From positions 667,001-731,000 of the forward strand of contig NZ_CP062222.1 in the NCBI RefSeq assembly GCF_017487405.1: a stretch of DNA of 64,000 nt. Direction: 5' to 3'. Of this stretch, positions 8,428 to 17,377 are shown in pieces (position 1 is the first letter of the stretch; every line of letters begins with the position of its first letter). A model generated the notes under the pieces. That model was not told the origin of the DNA, made no database searches, and saw only the letters and a program-made list of their open reading frames with translations. This stretch comes from Brevundimonas goettingensis. Its GTDB lineage: Bacteria > Pseudomonadota > Alphaproteobacteria > Caulobacterales > Caulobacteraceae. Position numbers and translations under genes: made by a program.

Positions 8428-10087
8428 TGGCGAACTCGTGTGCATAGATGGCGTCGCGGAAGGGATCGGCGCCCAGACGGCGGACGGTGTCGATGAACCG
8501 CTCGCCCTCGATGCGGACCTCGAGATAGCGATCCAGCGCGCGCTGGATGGCCGGCGCGACCTCGTCGGCGGGCAGGGACCGACCCACGATCTCGCCGAGC
8601 GCGGCCTGTTCGTCGGGCGAGCCGCCGACGGTGATCTGGTAATATTCCTCGCCCTTCCGGTCGACGCCCAGAACCCCGATGTGGCCGACGTGATGGTGGC
8701 CGCAGGCGTTGATGCAGCCGCTCATATTGATGCGGACCGGACCGACCTTTTCCTGCCAGTCCAGATCGGCGAGACGCTTCGACAGGGCCTGGGCGACCGG
8801 GATCGATCGGGCGTTGGCGAGGGAGCAGTAGTCGAGCCCCGGGCAGGCGATGATGTCGGTGACCAGATCGGCGTTGGGCGTGCCCAGTCCCGTCGCCAGC
8901 AGTTCGCGCCACAGGGCAGGGGTGTCGTCCAGCCGGACGTGGGGCAGAACGAGGTTCTGCTCATAGGCCGCGCGGACCTCGTCGAACGAATAGCGCTCGG
9001 CCAGGTCGGCGACGACCTCCATCTGGGCGTCGGTGATGTCGCCGGGCACACCGTCGAGGGGCTTCAGCGAGATGATCACCGAGGCGTAGCCCACCTGTTT
9101 GTGGCGGCGGACATTGTTGCGGCTGAAGCGGGCGAAGTCGGGGTCGGCCAGGACCGCGCGATCGAACGCGGCTGACTGGCGCGGCAGGTCGGCGAAGGCA
9201 GGCGCAGCGAAATAGGCCTGGATACGGGCCAGCTCTTCGGCCGGGACCTGAAGGGCCTCCTGACGCAGGGTGGCGAAGTGGCGGTCCACCTCTTCGCGGA
9301 AGGCGTCGATGCCGAGCGAGGCGACGAGAATCTTGATCCGCGCCTTGTGGATGTTGTCGCGGCGGCCCAGCAGGTTCCAGGCCCGGATGATGGCGGTCAG
9401 ATAGGCCAGCAGCTCATGGCCCGGAACCGCCGGGGCGATCTCCTGACCGATGTGCGGCAGGCGACCCTGACCCCCGCCGACGAAGACACGGAAGGCCGTC
9501 CCTCCATCGGCGCCCTTCACGATCTGCAGCCCCACGTCGTGGGTGCGGATGGCGGCGCGGTCCTTCTGCGACGCGACCACGGCGATCTTGAACTTGCGCG
9601 GCAGGAACGAGAATTCGGGGTGGATGGTCGACCACTGGCGGATGACCTCGCACCAGGGACGCGGATCCTCCACCTCATCGTCGGCGGCGCCGGCGAAGAC
9701 GTCGGTGGTGGTGTTGCGGATGCAGTTCCCGGACGTCTGGATGGCGTGCATCTCGACCTCGGCCAGATCCGACAGGATCGCCGGCAGGTCGGTCAGGGCG
9801 GGCCAATTATACTGGATGTTGCACCGGGTGGTGAAGTGGCCGTAGCCCTTGTCATAGGTGCGGGCGATGTGGGCCAGCTTGCGCATCTGGCCGCCGTTCA
9901 TGACGCCATAAGGGACGGCGACACGCAGCATATAGGCGTGGAGCTGCAGGTAGACGCCATTCATCAGCCGCAGCGGCTTGAACTCGTCCTCGGTCAGGGC
10001 GCCGGATGCCCGGCGCTCGACCTGGTCGCGGAATTCCTCGACCCGTTCCCGGACCAGGGCGGCGTCGAACTCGTCATAGCGGTACAT
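8420..10087 (-). CDS. cysI: Sulfite reductase hemoprotein (nitrite/sulfite reductase family)
   Basis: Cytoplasmic siroheme/4Fe-4S enzyme that reduces sulfite to sulfide. The 555-residue protein begins MYRYDEFDAALVRERVEEF. It shows the duplicated ferredoxin-like fold of the family (GYGHFTTRCNIQYNW; TSGNCIRNTTTD). The cluster-binding cysteines are CPGLDYCSLA (C-x5-C) and SGCINACGHHHVGHIG (C-x3-C) near residues 440-490. No flavoprotein subunit (cysJ) is adjacent, so electrons may come from ferredoxin or another donor. The ATG overlaps the DUF2849 stop by one base (TGATG), indicating translational coupling. Confidence 0.92.
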   Translation of the reverse strand: MYRYDEFDAALVRERVEEFRDQVERRASGALTEDEFKPLRLMNGVYLQLHAYMLRVAVPYGVMNGGQMRKLAHIARTYDKGYGHFTTRCNIQYNWPALTDLPAILSDLAEVEMHAIQTSGNCIRNTTTDVFAGAADDEVEDPRPWCEVIRQWSTIHPEFSFLPRKFKIAVVASQKDRAAIRTHDVGLQIVKGADGGTAFRVFVGGGQGRLPHIGQEIAPAVPGHELLAYLTAIIRAWNLLGRRDNIHKARIKILVASLGIDAFREEVDRHFATLRQEALQVPAEELARIQAYFAAPAFADLPRQSAAFDRAVLADPDFARFSRNNVRRHKQVGYASVIISLKPLDGVPGDITDAQMEVVADLAERYSFDEVRAAYEQNLVLPHVRLDDTPALWRELLATGLGTPNADLVTDIIACPGLDYCSLANARSIPVAQALSKRLADLDWQEKVGPVRINMSGCINACGHHHVGHIGVLGVDRKGEEYYQITVGGSPDEQAALGEIVGRSLPADEVAPAIQRALDRYLEVRIEGERFIDTVRRLGADPFRDAIYAHEFANA

Positions 10088-10365
10088 CAGGCGGTCTCGT
10101 GGTGCCTCAGGCTGTTGCCGACCGTGGGACCCGCCGAACGGATGGTCTCCTTCAGCCGGTCGCGGCCTGAGGGGGTGTGGCCAGTGACCTCGACCAGATA
10201 GGGGTTCACGAAGGTCGCGGGCCGGCTGGCGGCGGCGATCAGGGCGGCGTCGGCGGCGTCGCCGTCGAACAGGGCGGCCGAGGCGATGTCCTCGACCACG
10301 GAGGCGTCCTCGCCGACATAGATGACGCGGCCGTCGGACAGGCGGTTGGCGGTGATCAGCTTCAT
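10087..10365 (-). CDS. DUF2849 protein of the sulfite-reduction operon
   Basis: A 92-residue soluble protein beginning MKLITANRLSDGRVIYVGE. The family (DUF2849) is recurrently found between siroheme synthase and sulfite reductase genes in alphaproteobacteria, but no activity is known to me. Start and stop overlap its neighbours (ATGA with cysG upstream, TGATG with cysI downstream), so it is very probably made in fixed ratio with them. A role in sulfite reductase assembly or electron supply is inference from context. Confidence 0.85.
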   Translation of the reverse strand: MKLITANRLSDGRVIYVGEDASVVEDIASAALFDGDAADAALIAAASRPATFVNPYLVEVTGHTPSGRDRLKETIRSAGPTVGNSLRHHETA

Positions 10366-11747
10366 GCAACCAGCTCCGCGCGCACATCCAGTTGCGCCGC
10401 CGAGAAGGCCGCGCATTCGCCGACGAACAGCAGGGCCGGGCCGGTCAGGCTCGACCGGGCGACGAGGCCGCCGAGGTCGCTCAGCACGCCGTTGATGACC
10501 CGCTCGTCCGGGCGGCTGCCGTTCTCGACGATGGCGACCGGGGTCTCGGGCGAGCGGCCCGCCGCGATCAGGTTTGCCGCCGTCTGCTCGGCGCGGTCGG
10601 CGCCCATATAGATGGCCAGGGTGTGGTTGGGCGCGGCCAGACGGCTCCAGTCCGGCGCGATCCCGCCGGGCTTCTCCTGGGCCGTGACGAAGGTCACCGC
10701 CTGGGCGTGGTCGCGATGGGTCAGGGGGATGCCGGCCGAGGCCGCGCAGCCGATCGCCGCCGTGATGCCGGGCACCACGAAGACGGGGACGCCGGCGCGG
10801 CGCATGGCCTCCAGCTCCTCGCCGCCCCGGCCGAAGACGAAGGGATCGCCGCCCTTCAGCCGAACGACGCGGTGGCCGGCGCGGGCCTCCTCGACCATCA
10901 GGGCTTCGATCTGGTCTTGCGGCACAGAGTGCTCGGCGCGGGCCTTGCCAACGTACAGACGACGGGCGTCACGGCGGGCGCGTTCGAGGATCGCGTCAGG
11001 CACCAGACGGTCGTGGATGATGACGTCGGCGTCCTGAAGCACGCGCAGGGCCTTGAGCGTCAGCAGTTCGGGATCGCCCGGACCGGCGCCGACGATATGG
11101 ACGACGCCTTGTTCAGGAGCCGCGACGTTCAGCAGGCGCAGCATCTCGCGGCGCGCCTCGGCGGTCTGGCCGGCGGCAGCCAGGTCGGCGGCGGGGCCGC
11201 GGAAGGCCTTCTCCCAGAACCGGCGGCGCGCCAGGAAGTCGGGGACGGAGGCGATAACGGTGTCGCGCAGGTCGCGGGCCAGCTTCGCCACGCTCGTCAG
11301 GCCGGCGGGCAGGACCGCCTCGATGCGGCTGCGCACATCACGCGCCAAGATCGGGGCCGAGCCGCCGGTGGCGACGCCGATGACGACCTCGTCCCGGTCG
11401 ATCAGGGCGGGGGTGTGGAAGTCGCTGAGCGCCGGACGGTCGACGACATTGACCTGGGCGCCCGCCGCACGGCCGAGCGCGGCCAGATCGCGGGCGACCG
11501 CTTCGTCCTCGACGGCGATGAAGACCAGTCGGGCGCCGATCAGATCGGCAGCCTCGGGCCTGCGCTCGATGGGGGCGGGACCGCCCTGCAAGGCGCCGGG
11601 GCCGACGGGGGCGCCGCCCGGCGCGAACCAGACGACCTCAGCCGGGGTCTGGCCGAACAGGCGCAACTTGGCCAGGGCGGCGTCGCCGCTTCCAACGATG
11701 ATGATGCGGGCGTCGTCCATCGGAATGGACGCCAGAAAAACTCTCAT
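10362..11747 (-). CDS. cysG: Siroheme synthase (SUMT, dehydrogenase/ferrochelatase)
   Basis: Multifunctional enzyme making siroheme for the sulfite reductase encoded next. The N-terminal half (about 1-210) is the precorrin-2 dehydrogenase/ferrochelatase part, with the NAD-binding loop RIIIVGSGDAALAKLRLF. The C-terminal half (about 220-450) is the uroporphyrinogen-III methyltransferase with GAGPGDPELLTLKALRVL and VRLKGGDPFVFGRGGEELE. The ATG at 11747 has a GGAG 7 bases upstream. A conserved feature of CysG, the heme-synthesis fusion, is intact at 461 residues. First gene of the operon, divergent from a LysR gene 127 bases away. Confidence 0.93.
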   Translation of the reverse strand: MRVFLASIPMDDARIIIVGSGDAALAKLRLFGQTPAEVVWFAPGGAPVGPGALQGGPAPIERRPEAADLIGARLVFIAVEDEAVARDLAALGRAAGAQVNVVDRPALSDFHTPALIDRDEVVIGVATGGSAPILARDVRSRIEAVLPAGLTSVAKLARDLRDTVIASVPDFLARRRFWEKAFRGPAADLAAAGQTAEARREMLRLLNVAAPEQGVVHIVGAGPGDPELLTLKALRVLQDADVIIHDRLVPDAILERARRDARRLYVGKARAEHSVPQDQIEALMVEEARAGHRVVRLKGGDPFVFGRGGEELEAMRRAGVPVFVVPGITAAIGCAASAGIPLTHRDHAQAVTFVTAQEKPGGIAPDWSRLAAPNHTLAIYMGADRAEQTAANLIAAGRSPETPVAIVENGSRPDERVINGVLSDLGGLVARSSLTGPALLFVGECAAFSAAQLDVRAELVA

Positions 11748-11874
11748 GTCAGGCTCCACCGGCCTCGATCGGTAGGGGTAAGCCTGTCCGTGGGTCGTGA
11801 TCTGACCCTCTGCTCATGGGGTGCGATGCACAAACCAGATTGTCTTTGGCGCGGTGATAGGATTTCTAACGGCC

Positions 11875-12804
11875 ATGGCCAGACCGTTGCTCCCCCTCAA
11901 TGCCCTGCGCGCCTTCGAGAGCGCGGCGCGAAACCTGAACTTCTCGCGCGCCGCCGATGAGCTGGCGGTGACGCCCGGCGCGGTCAGCCAGCAGATCCGC
12001 TTGCTGGAGGACATCGTCGGCGGGCCGCTGTTCAAGCGCGAGGCCAAGGGGCTGCAGCTGACCGATCTGGGGCGCGGCGCCGTGCCCCTGCTGCGCGAGG
12101 GGTTCGAGCGGCTGATGGACGCCTCGTCCCTGCTGCGCGAGCCGCCGCGCAGGAAGCAGGTCTCGATCAGCGTCGCTCCGTCCTTCGCCTCGAAATGGCT
12201 GATGCCGCGCATGGACGATTTCCACGCCGCCCATCCTGAGATCGAAGTCTGGATCTCGGCCGATATGGAGCCGGCGACCCTCGGGGAGGGCGGGGCCGAT
12301 CTGGCCGTGCGCTACGGCCCCGGCGACTATCCCGGCCATGTCGTCGAGCGGCTGATGGCCGAGACGGTGCTGCCGGTCGCGGCGCCTTCGCTGATGGACG
12401 GCAAACATCCGATCCGGACCCCGGCGGACCTGGCCCATCACACCCTGCTGCACGACATGTCCGAGGACGGCGATCCGGGCAGGCCCGACTGGGCCATGTG
12501 GCTGAAGGCGCGGCGGGTGAAGCATCCCGATCCCCGACGCGGCGCGCGGTTCAATCAGGCGAGCATGGTGATCGAGGCAGCGCTGGCCGGACGCGGCGTG
12601 GCCCTCGCCAAACGGACCCTTGCCCAGGCCGACCTCAACTCCGGCCGTCTGGTCGCCCCCTTCGCCGACGGCAGTCAGGCCGTAGATTTCGCCTATCATG
12701 TGGTTCTGCCGCGCGACCGCCCGGCCTCGCCCAGCGCAGTGGCCTTCGTCGACTGGCTGAAGCAGCAGGCCGTGCATCACGACAACTCGATGGGGCAACT
12801 GTAA
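11875..12804 (+). CDS. LysR-family transcriptional regulator (GcvA-like)
   Basis: DNA-binding regulator of 309 residues. The N-terminal winged helix (MARPLLPLNALRAFESAARN, then FSRAADELAVTPGAVSQQIR) is of the GcvA/AmpR subgroup, and a periplasmic-binding-like effector domain follows (about 95-300). It is divergent from the cysG operon, the classic arrangement for a LysR protein controlling its neighbour, so it may regulate sulfur assimilation; that is inference. Upstream in-frame residues back to 11821 look non-homologous and I reject them. It ends just before a bidirectional terminator. Confidence 0.88.
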   Translation: MARPLLPLNALRAFESAARNLNFSRAADELAVTPGAVSQQIRLLEDIVGGPLFKREAKGLQLTDLGRGAVPLLREGFERLMDASSLLREPPRRKQVSISVAPSFASKWLMPRMDDFHAAHPEIEVWISADMEPATLGEGGADLAVRYGPGDYPGHVVERLMAETVLPVAAPSLMDGKHPIRTPADLAHHTLLHDMSEDGDPGRPDWAMWLKARRVKHPDPRRGARFNQASMVIEAALAGRGVALAKRTLAQADLNSGRLVAPFADGSQAVDFAYHVVLPRDRPASPSAVAFVDWLKQQAVHHDNSMGQL

Positions 12805-12815
12805 GCCCGCCGATC

Positions 12816-12835
12816 GTCCCCGCGAAGGCGGGGAC
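12816..12835. repeat. Short perfect hairpin (GTCCCCGC/GCGGGGAC)
   Basis: An 8-bp perfect stem with a GAAG loop lies 11 bases after the LysR stop. This CCCCGCGAAGGCGGGG form is the type of short palindrome scattered between genes in many Caulobacterales and Sphingomonadales genomes. No second copy was noticed in this window. It may work with the following terminator or be an independent repeat. Confidence 0.55.
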
Positions 12836-12843
12836 CGGAAGCG

Positions 12844-12877
12844 AAAGGCCGCGCACGATGTCCGTGCGCGGCCTTTT
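12844..12877. terminator. Rho-independent terminator, probably bidirectional
   Basis: A 13-bp perfect stem (AAAGGCCGCGCAC / GTGCGCGGCCTTT) with a 7-base loop, followed by one more T on the plus strand and with A-rich entry on the other side. It sits between the convergent LysR and opgH genes and can stop transcription from both. Confidence 0.85.
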
Positions 12878-12897
12878 GTTCTGGCTTGGTGTCCCGC

Positions 12898-14826
12898 TTA
12901 CGCGTTCGACAGGGCGCGCAGGGCGGCGACGCGGGATTCTTCGCGCATCGGGCTGGGACGCATCGGGCCGTGCAGGACCGAGGGGGTCGAGCTCTGCTCG
13001 TCGCCGGCCGGGGTGACGAGATAGCCCTTTGCCGCCAGAGCCTCGCCGGTGGCGCGGCGCGAGGTCCAGACCGCGATTGGCGCGGCCAGCAGCAGGGGGG
13101 CCACGATCGGGATGAAGAAGGTCGCCAGGTCCGGACGGAAGGCGAGGGCGGCGCAGAAGCCCAGACCCACGCCCATCTGCCAGCGCATCGAACGGAAGGC
13201 GTCGGACCAGGTGATGCCGTCGGCGTCGCGCTGCTGGGCGTGCCAGCCGGCGTCCTGACCGCACAGGATCTTGAGCACGGCCTTGGTGTTGGCGACCATC
13301 AGGATGGGGGCCAGCAGGGCCGACAGGAAGATCTCGGCGCACATGCCCTTGATGATCTGCACGCCGCCGCCGAAGGCGCGACGCTCGCGCGGACGCGACA
13401 GGACCAGCACCGCGCCCATGATCTTGGGCCCGATCAGGAGCACGCCCGCCAACAGCGAGGCCAGCATGAAGGGCGAGAACTCGGGGTGCAGGAAGTAGAA
13501 GAACGATGCCCAGTCGATCGGATAGTAGAGCTGGATCACCAGGCCGGTCACCAGCGAGGCGAACCACAGCGGCGAGGCGACATAGGCCAGCACGCCCATG
13601 AACAGCTGCATCTTCGAGGCGCCGTTCAGGCCGCGCGAACCCAGCAGGGCGATGTGCTGCAGGTTGCCCTGGCACCAGCGGTGCTCACGGCGAATGAAGT
13701 CGGTGATGGTCGGCGGGGTCTCTTCGCACGAACCGTCCAGGGCGGCGGTGACGTGGACGGCCCAGCCGGCGCGGCGCAGCAGGGCGGCCTCGACGACGTC
13801 ATGGCTCATGATGTGGCCGCCGAACGGCTTCTTGCCCGGCAGGACCGGCAGGCCGGCGGCCTCGGCGAAGGCGCGGGTGCGCAGGATGGCGTTGTGACCC
13901 CAGTAGGAGCCTTCCGAACCGGTCCACCAGGCCAGGCCGGCGGCGGCGACGCGGCCATACAGCTTGACGCTGAACTGCGAGACGCGGGCGAACAGGGTCG
14001 AGGCCTTGACGATGGTCGGGGCGGTCTGGATCAGGCCGACGCCCGGATTGCGCTCCATGGCGTCGACCAGACGCAGGACGGTCTCGCCGGCCATGGTCGA
14101 GTCGGCGTCCAGCACGATCATGAATTCGTAGGCTGCGCCCCAGCGACGCGTCCAGTCGGTGATGTTGCCCGACTTGGCCTCGGTGTTCTTTTCGCGGTGA
14201 CGATAGAAAGCTTGGGAATGGGCGCGAATGCGGAAACCGGCGAAGGCGGCCTGTTCCAGCATCAGGGCCTCCTGCTTGTTCGTGTCCGACAGCACGAACA
14301 GGTCGAAGGCGTCGGTCACGCCGAGGCGGGCCAGACCGGCGTCGATCTGGGCCAGACGGCCCAGGGCGGTGTGGGCGTCCTCGTTATAGAGCGGCATCAG
14401 CAAGGCGGTGCGCGTCGTCGGCGCCGCCGGGTGCGGACGGAAGTCGAGGTCGTCCTGCTCGCGATCCGTCATCAGAACCCACAGGCCGATGGCCGAGTTG
14501 GAGAACCAGCAGGCGATCGAGGCGATCAGAATCAGGAACAAGCCGAAGGCGAGGGCTTCCAGCCCGTCGAAGCCGTGGCGGGCGTAGAGGATGAAGGGGG
14601 CGACGGCGGCCAAGGCGGTCACCACGACCGTGGCGGCCAACAGCACCAAACGGCGGGCCTTGACCTTGGCGGGGGTGGTCGGCAGGGGCGCCGAAACCGT
14701 CGCGGTTTCAACGTCGAAAGCCTGGCGCGGCATGTCCAGCGGCGCTTCGTCGGGGAGCCATCCATCGGCGCCGTATTCGACGGCTCCGGACAGGAAGTCT
14801 TCGCTACGCAGGGCCAGGCTGTTCAT
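12898..14826 (-). CDS. opgH: Glucans biosynthesis glucosyltransferase H
   Basis: Membrane glucosyltransferase (MdoH/OpgH) that uses UDP-glucose to build osmoregulated periplasmic glucans. From ATG 14826 it has 642 residues. Two membrane helices (about 65-130) precede a GT2 domain with LLMPLYNEDAHTAL, FDLFVLSDTNKQEA, MIVLDADSTMAGE and the processive motif HRWCQGNLQH. Several C-terminal helices follow. An in-frame upstream extension to 14919 is possible but lacks family-like sequence. No opgG or opgD gene is adjacent; instead an OpgC-like acyltransferase lies upstream on the same strand. It ends at a strong terminator. Confidence 0.9.
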   Translation of the reverse strand: MNSLALRSEDFLSGAVEYGADGWLPDEAPLDMPRQAFDVETATVSAPLPTTPAKVKARRLVLLAATVVVTALAAVAPFILYARHGFDGLEALAFGLFLILIASIACWFSNSAIGLWVLMTDREQDDLDFRPHPAAPTTRTALLMPLYNEDAHTALGRLAQIDAGLARLGVTDAFDLFVLSDTNKQEALMLEQAAFAGFRIRAHSQAFYRHREKNTEAKSGNITDWTRRWGAAYEFMIVLDADSTMAGETVLRLVDAMERNPGVGLIQTAPTIVKASTLFARVSQFSVKLYGRVAAAGLAWWTGSEGSYWGHNAILRTRAFAEAAGLPVLPGKKPFGGHIMSHDVVEAALLRRAGWAVHVTAALDGSCEETPPTITDFIRREHRWCQGNLQHIALLGSRGLNGASKMQLFMGVLAYVASPLWFASLVTGLVIQLYYPIDWASFFYFLHPEFSPFMLASLLAGVLLIGPKIMGAVLVLSRPRERRAFGGGVQIIKGMCAEIFLSALLAPILMVANTKAVLKILCGQDAGWHAQQRDADGITWSDAFRSMRWQMGVGLGFCAALAFRPDLATFFIPIVAPLLLAAPIAVWTSRRATGEALAAKGYLVTPAGDEQSSTPSVLHGPMRPSPMREESRVAALRALSNA

Positions 14827-14977
14827 GACGGCTTTGATTTCCCCGAAAGTCCGCGCTTGGGAGGCGGAGGAGGCGCGGACTACTGCATTGCAGCATGAAC
14901 GCATTTTCGTGAAAATCAATCACAGAGTTGTGATGGTCCCGTGTTTTTTCGCGACCACCCCGGATTCCTTGAGTCCG

Positions 14978-16792
14978 TCAGGGGCTCTCGGCGTGATGCC
15001 TCAGCCGCCGACCCAAGGCCCAGGCCGCGATCCCGACCCATCCGACGAGCACAAGGGCGTAGACCCGCTCCCACCAGCCGACGTTGGACGGGTTCACCGT
15101 GCCGGGCAGGACCAGATGATAAGTCATCACGGTCAGGCCTGTCATCACCACGAACACCCCGATCAGGAAGGCTTTCAGCCGCGACAGCTCGCGGCTGCCG
15201 GCCAGGCCCCAGAGCAGCAGCAGGGGGGCGACCTGAATGCCCAGACCCATGTTGATGTACATGTGCCGGGGGTCTGGATACGGGAACAGGGTCGACAGGG
15301 CGAGGCCCGTACCGGCCAGGACGAAGACGATCGCCGTCAGCCAGCCGGCGATGTGAGCGCGCGTGATCGCGATCACGGCCAGGCCGAAGCCGACGCCTGC
15401 GAACCCGGCCATCACCCCCGCGACGAAGACGCCCCAGTTGAAGATGCGGGGCATGGGCGACGAGGCGCCGCCCAGCTCGCTGAGATACTGGCGCGCATTG
15501 TCGAAGCCCGGGTAGGCGAGGATGGCCATGCCGACGACCGCGAGGGCCAGCAGGGGCGCGAAGACCCCGATCCCCAGCAGGATGCGGCGACGGCGATAGC
15601 GGGTCACGGCCAGACCCGAGAACAGGCCGCGGCCGGGCAGGGGCTTGAGACCCCAGAGGGGACGCAGCAGGGGCGCGCGGCGCACGATCTCATAGATCAG
15701 CAGGCTGCCGCCGATGGTGACGGCGATCAAGGTCGGGGCCTCGATCCAGACCGGCAGGCCGGCGGGGCGGATCAGCCAGATGGCGCAGACCAGCACCGTC
15801 TGGTGGGCCAGATACAGGGTGAAAACCGCCTCGTTCAGATAGGTCTGGACCGGGCCGGTGGTGTTCCGGAGGTAGAGGCTGGCGAAGCCCAGGGCCGCGA
15901 CGATCACCGACCACTGGTCCAGCGCCACGACCAGGTTGCGCGGAATGCCCCAGAAGGCGCCGCCGCCGGGATGGGCGACCTGGAGCATCATCAGGGGCAG
16001 GGCCACGGCCGCAACGCCCAGGCCGACCCAGCGAAAACGCTGGAAGTCGCGCCAGATCGTTTCCTGCCGCACGGCCAGGAAGCCGAACAGGAAGGCGGCC
16101 AGGGACTGGGCGTGGTTGTACCAGTCCCAGACGATGTTGTTGGTCAGGCCGAAATGCGGGAACAGGATGCAGCGCACGATCATCAGATACAGCGCCGGGA
16201 AGACCAGCAGCCGCCAGCCGCTCAGCGCCGGGCCGATCTTCGCCTCCGCCCAGGCGATCCAGCCGGGCCGGTTCAACAGGGCCACGACGACGAAGCTGTA
16301 GACGGTGATGTAGAGGACGAACCACAGATGGTTCAGGGGGATGCCGTCGGCGATCCCCGAGGGGCTGAACTCGTGCCACAGCCAGGCCGGATAGCTGATC
16401 GGGGTGTGCGACTTGTCCATCGCCTCGATCCACGACTGGATCGTGACCAGCACCAGCACCCCGAAGACGAGCGGCGGGCCCAGGCGGGCGAGGCGCAGCT
16501 TCGCGACTTCGGCGGGCGTCTTCCTCAGGGTCATGAAGCGCAGGGCCGCGCCGGAAACGAGGAACAGCAGGGTCAGCCGCCAGGGATTGGTGATCAGCAC
16601 CCCTTCGCGAATCCACTCCAGAGTATGGGCGCTGTGGACGTGCCAGTCGTAGGGGCCGTAGGCGAGCCCGACGTGATAGACGATCAGCAGGGCGAAGGCG
16701 GCGATGCGCAGCCAGTCCAGATCGTGCCGGCGCGTGGACGCCGGGGCGGCCGATGCGGGGTGGGAATCCGGACTTGGGGCAAGGGCGCTCAC
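14978..16792 (-). CDS. OpgC-like acyltransferase 3 fused to a DUF998-like membrane domain
   Basis: Polytopic membrane protein of about 604 residues. The first ~360 residues are an acyltransferase-3 domain (HDLDWLRIAAFALLIVYHVG; NPWRLTLLFLVSGAALRFM; NHLWFVLYI), of the group that includes OpgC, which succinylates periplasmic glucans. The last ~200 residues (from YPGFDNARQYLSELGGASS) resemble DUF998, an 8-helix family of unknown role. Adjacent to opgH, 151 bases upstream on the same strand, so glucan decoration is a reasonable guess. The GTG at 16792 has a close AGGGAGG; GTG 16828 is an alternative start. Confidence 0.82.
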   Translation of the reverse strand: MSALAPSPDSHPASAAPASTRRHDLDWLRIAAFALLIVYHVGLAYGPYDWHVHSAHTLEWIREGVLITNPWRLTLLFLVSGAALRFMTLRKTPAEVAKLRLARLGPPLVFGVLVLVTIQSWIEAMDKSHTPISYPAWLWHEFSPSGIADGIPLNHLWFVLYITVYSFVVVALLNRPGWIAWAEAKIGPALSGWRLLVFPALYLMIVRCILFPHFGLTNNIVWDWYNHAQSLAAFLFGFLAVRQETIWRDFQRFRWVGLGVAAVALPLMMLQVAHPGGGAFWGIPRNLVVALDQWSVIVAALGFASLYLRNTTGPVQTYLNEAVFTLYLAHQTVLVCAIWLIRPAGLPVWIEAPTLIAVTIGGSLLIYEIVRRAPLLRPLWGLKPLPGRGLFSGLAVTRYRRRRILLGIGVFAPLLALAVVGMAILAYPGFDNARQYLSELGGASSPMPRIFNWGVFVAGVMAGFAGVGFGLAVIAITRAHIAGWLTAIVFVLAGTGLALSTLFPYPDPRHMYINMGLGIQVAPLLLLWGLAGSRELSRLKAFLIGVFVVMTGLTVMTYHLVLPGTVNPSNVGWWERVYALVLVGWVGIAAWALGRRLRHHAESP

Positions 16793-16870
16793 GGCCTCCC
16801 TATGAGCGAGCCGACCGGACCTGTCCACGCGCCAGAATGTTTCCTGGCTCTGTGCCCGCTCCGGAGCGTC

Positions 16871-17377
16871 CTATTCGTAGTCGATGTTGACCGGAACGGC
16901 GGTCTGCACGTCAGTGATGATCATTCCGTGAGCGGTGGTCAGGACGCCGGAGATGCGCAGCCGGTCGTGGCCTTCGGCGTTGAGGCGACCCGTCATGGTC
17001 TTCGAGACGTCGCCCACGGTTTCGCTCCAGACCTGAAACCCCGAGATGACACCCGCAGACAGATCGGTGTCGATCGTTGCGGGCAGTTGGATCCGGTAGA
17101 CGCGGCCCGGATCGCCAGTGATGTCGATTACAGCCGGGGCGTCGGAAGCGTCGCCGGTCGGATCGGCGGCCGTTCCGTTGGGAGCGCCGGCTCCGTCGAC
17201 ATTCCGGCGGGTCGCCACGAAACTCATCGACTGGACGTTGCTCAGGGTCAGGGCGCGCTCGACCTGAAGGGCGCCGGTCGCTGTCGCGCCCCGGCTCTGG
17301 GCCAGGGCGGGTGAGGCGAACATGACGCTCGCGACCGTCAGGCCGAGGGTGATGCTGTGGATCTTGAGAACGCGCAT
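16871..17377 (-). CDS. DUF4402 secreted protein (putative minor or tip subunit)
   Basis: A 168-residue exported protein with signal peptide (cleavage probably after PALAQ, about 27). After a TGALQVERALTLSNVQSMSF start it continues as a beta-rich domain ending in HGMIITDVQTAVPVNIDYE. It is the last gene of a chaperone-usher-like operon. Its ATG overlaps the usher-like gene's TGA by one base (TGATG), so the two are translated together. By analogy with alternate chaperone-usher loci, the gene after the usher would encode the tip or minor subunit; this is inference. Confidence 0.75.
   Translation of the reverse strand: MRVLKIHSITLGLTVASVMFASPALAQSRGATATGALQVERALTLSNVQSMSFVATRRNVDGAGAPNGTAADPTGDASDAPAVIDITGDPGRVYRIQLPATIDTDLSAGVISGFQVWSETVGDVSKTMTGRLNAEGHDRLRISGVLTTAHGMIITDVQTAVPVNIDYE

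Noticed and set aside
12886..14898. 670-residue plus-strand ORF opposite opgH
   Set aside because: Antisense shadow of a clear GT2 gene; the sequence is Gly/Asp/His-rich and lacks any recognisable motif.
14591..17314. 907-residue plus-strand ORF opposite the acyltransferase gene
   Set aside because: Antisense shadow spanning several minus-strand genes; composition is Gly/Asp/Gln/Arg-rich with no domains.
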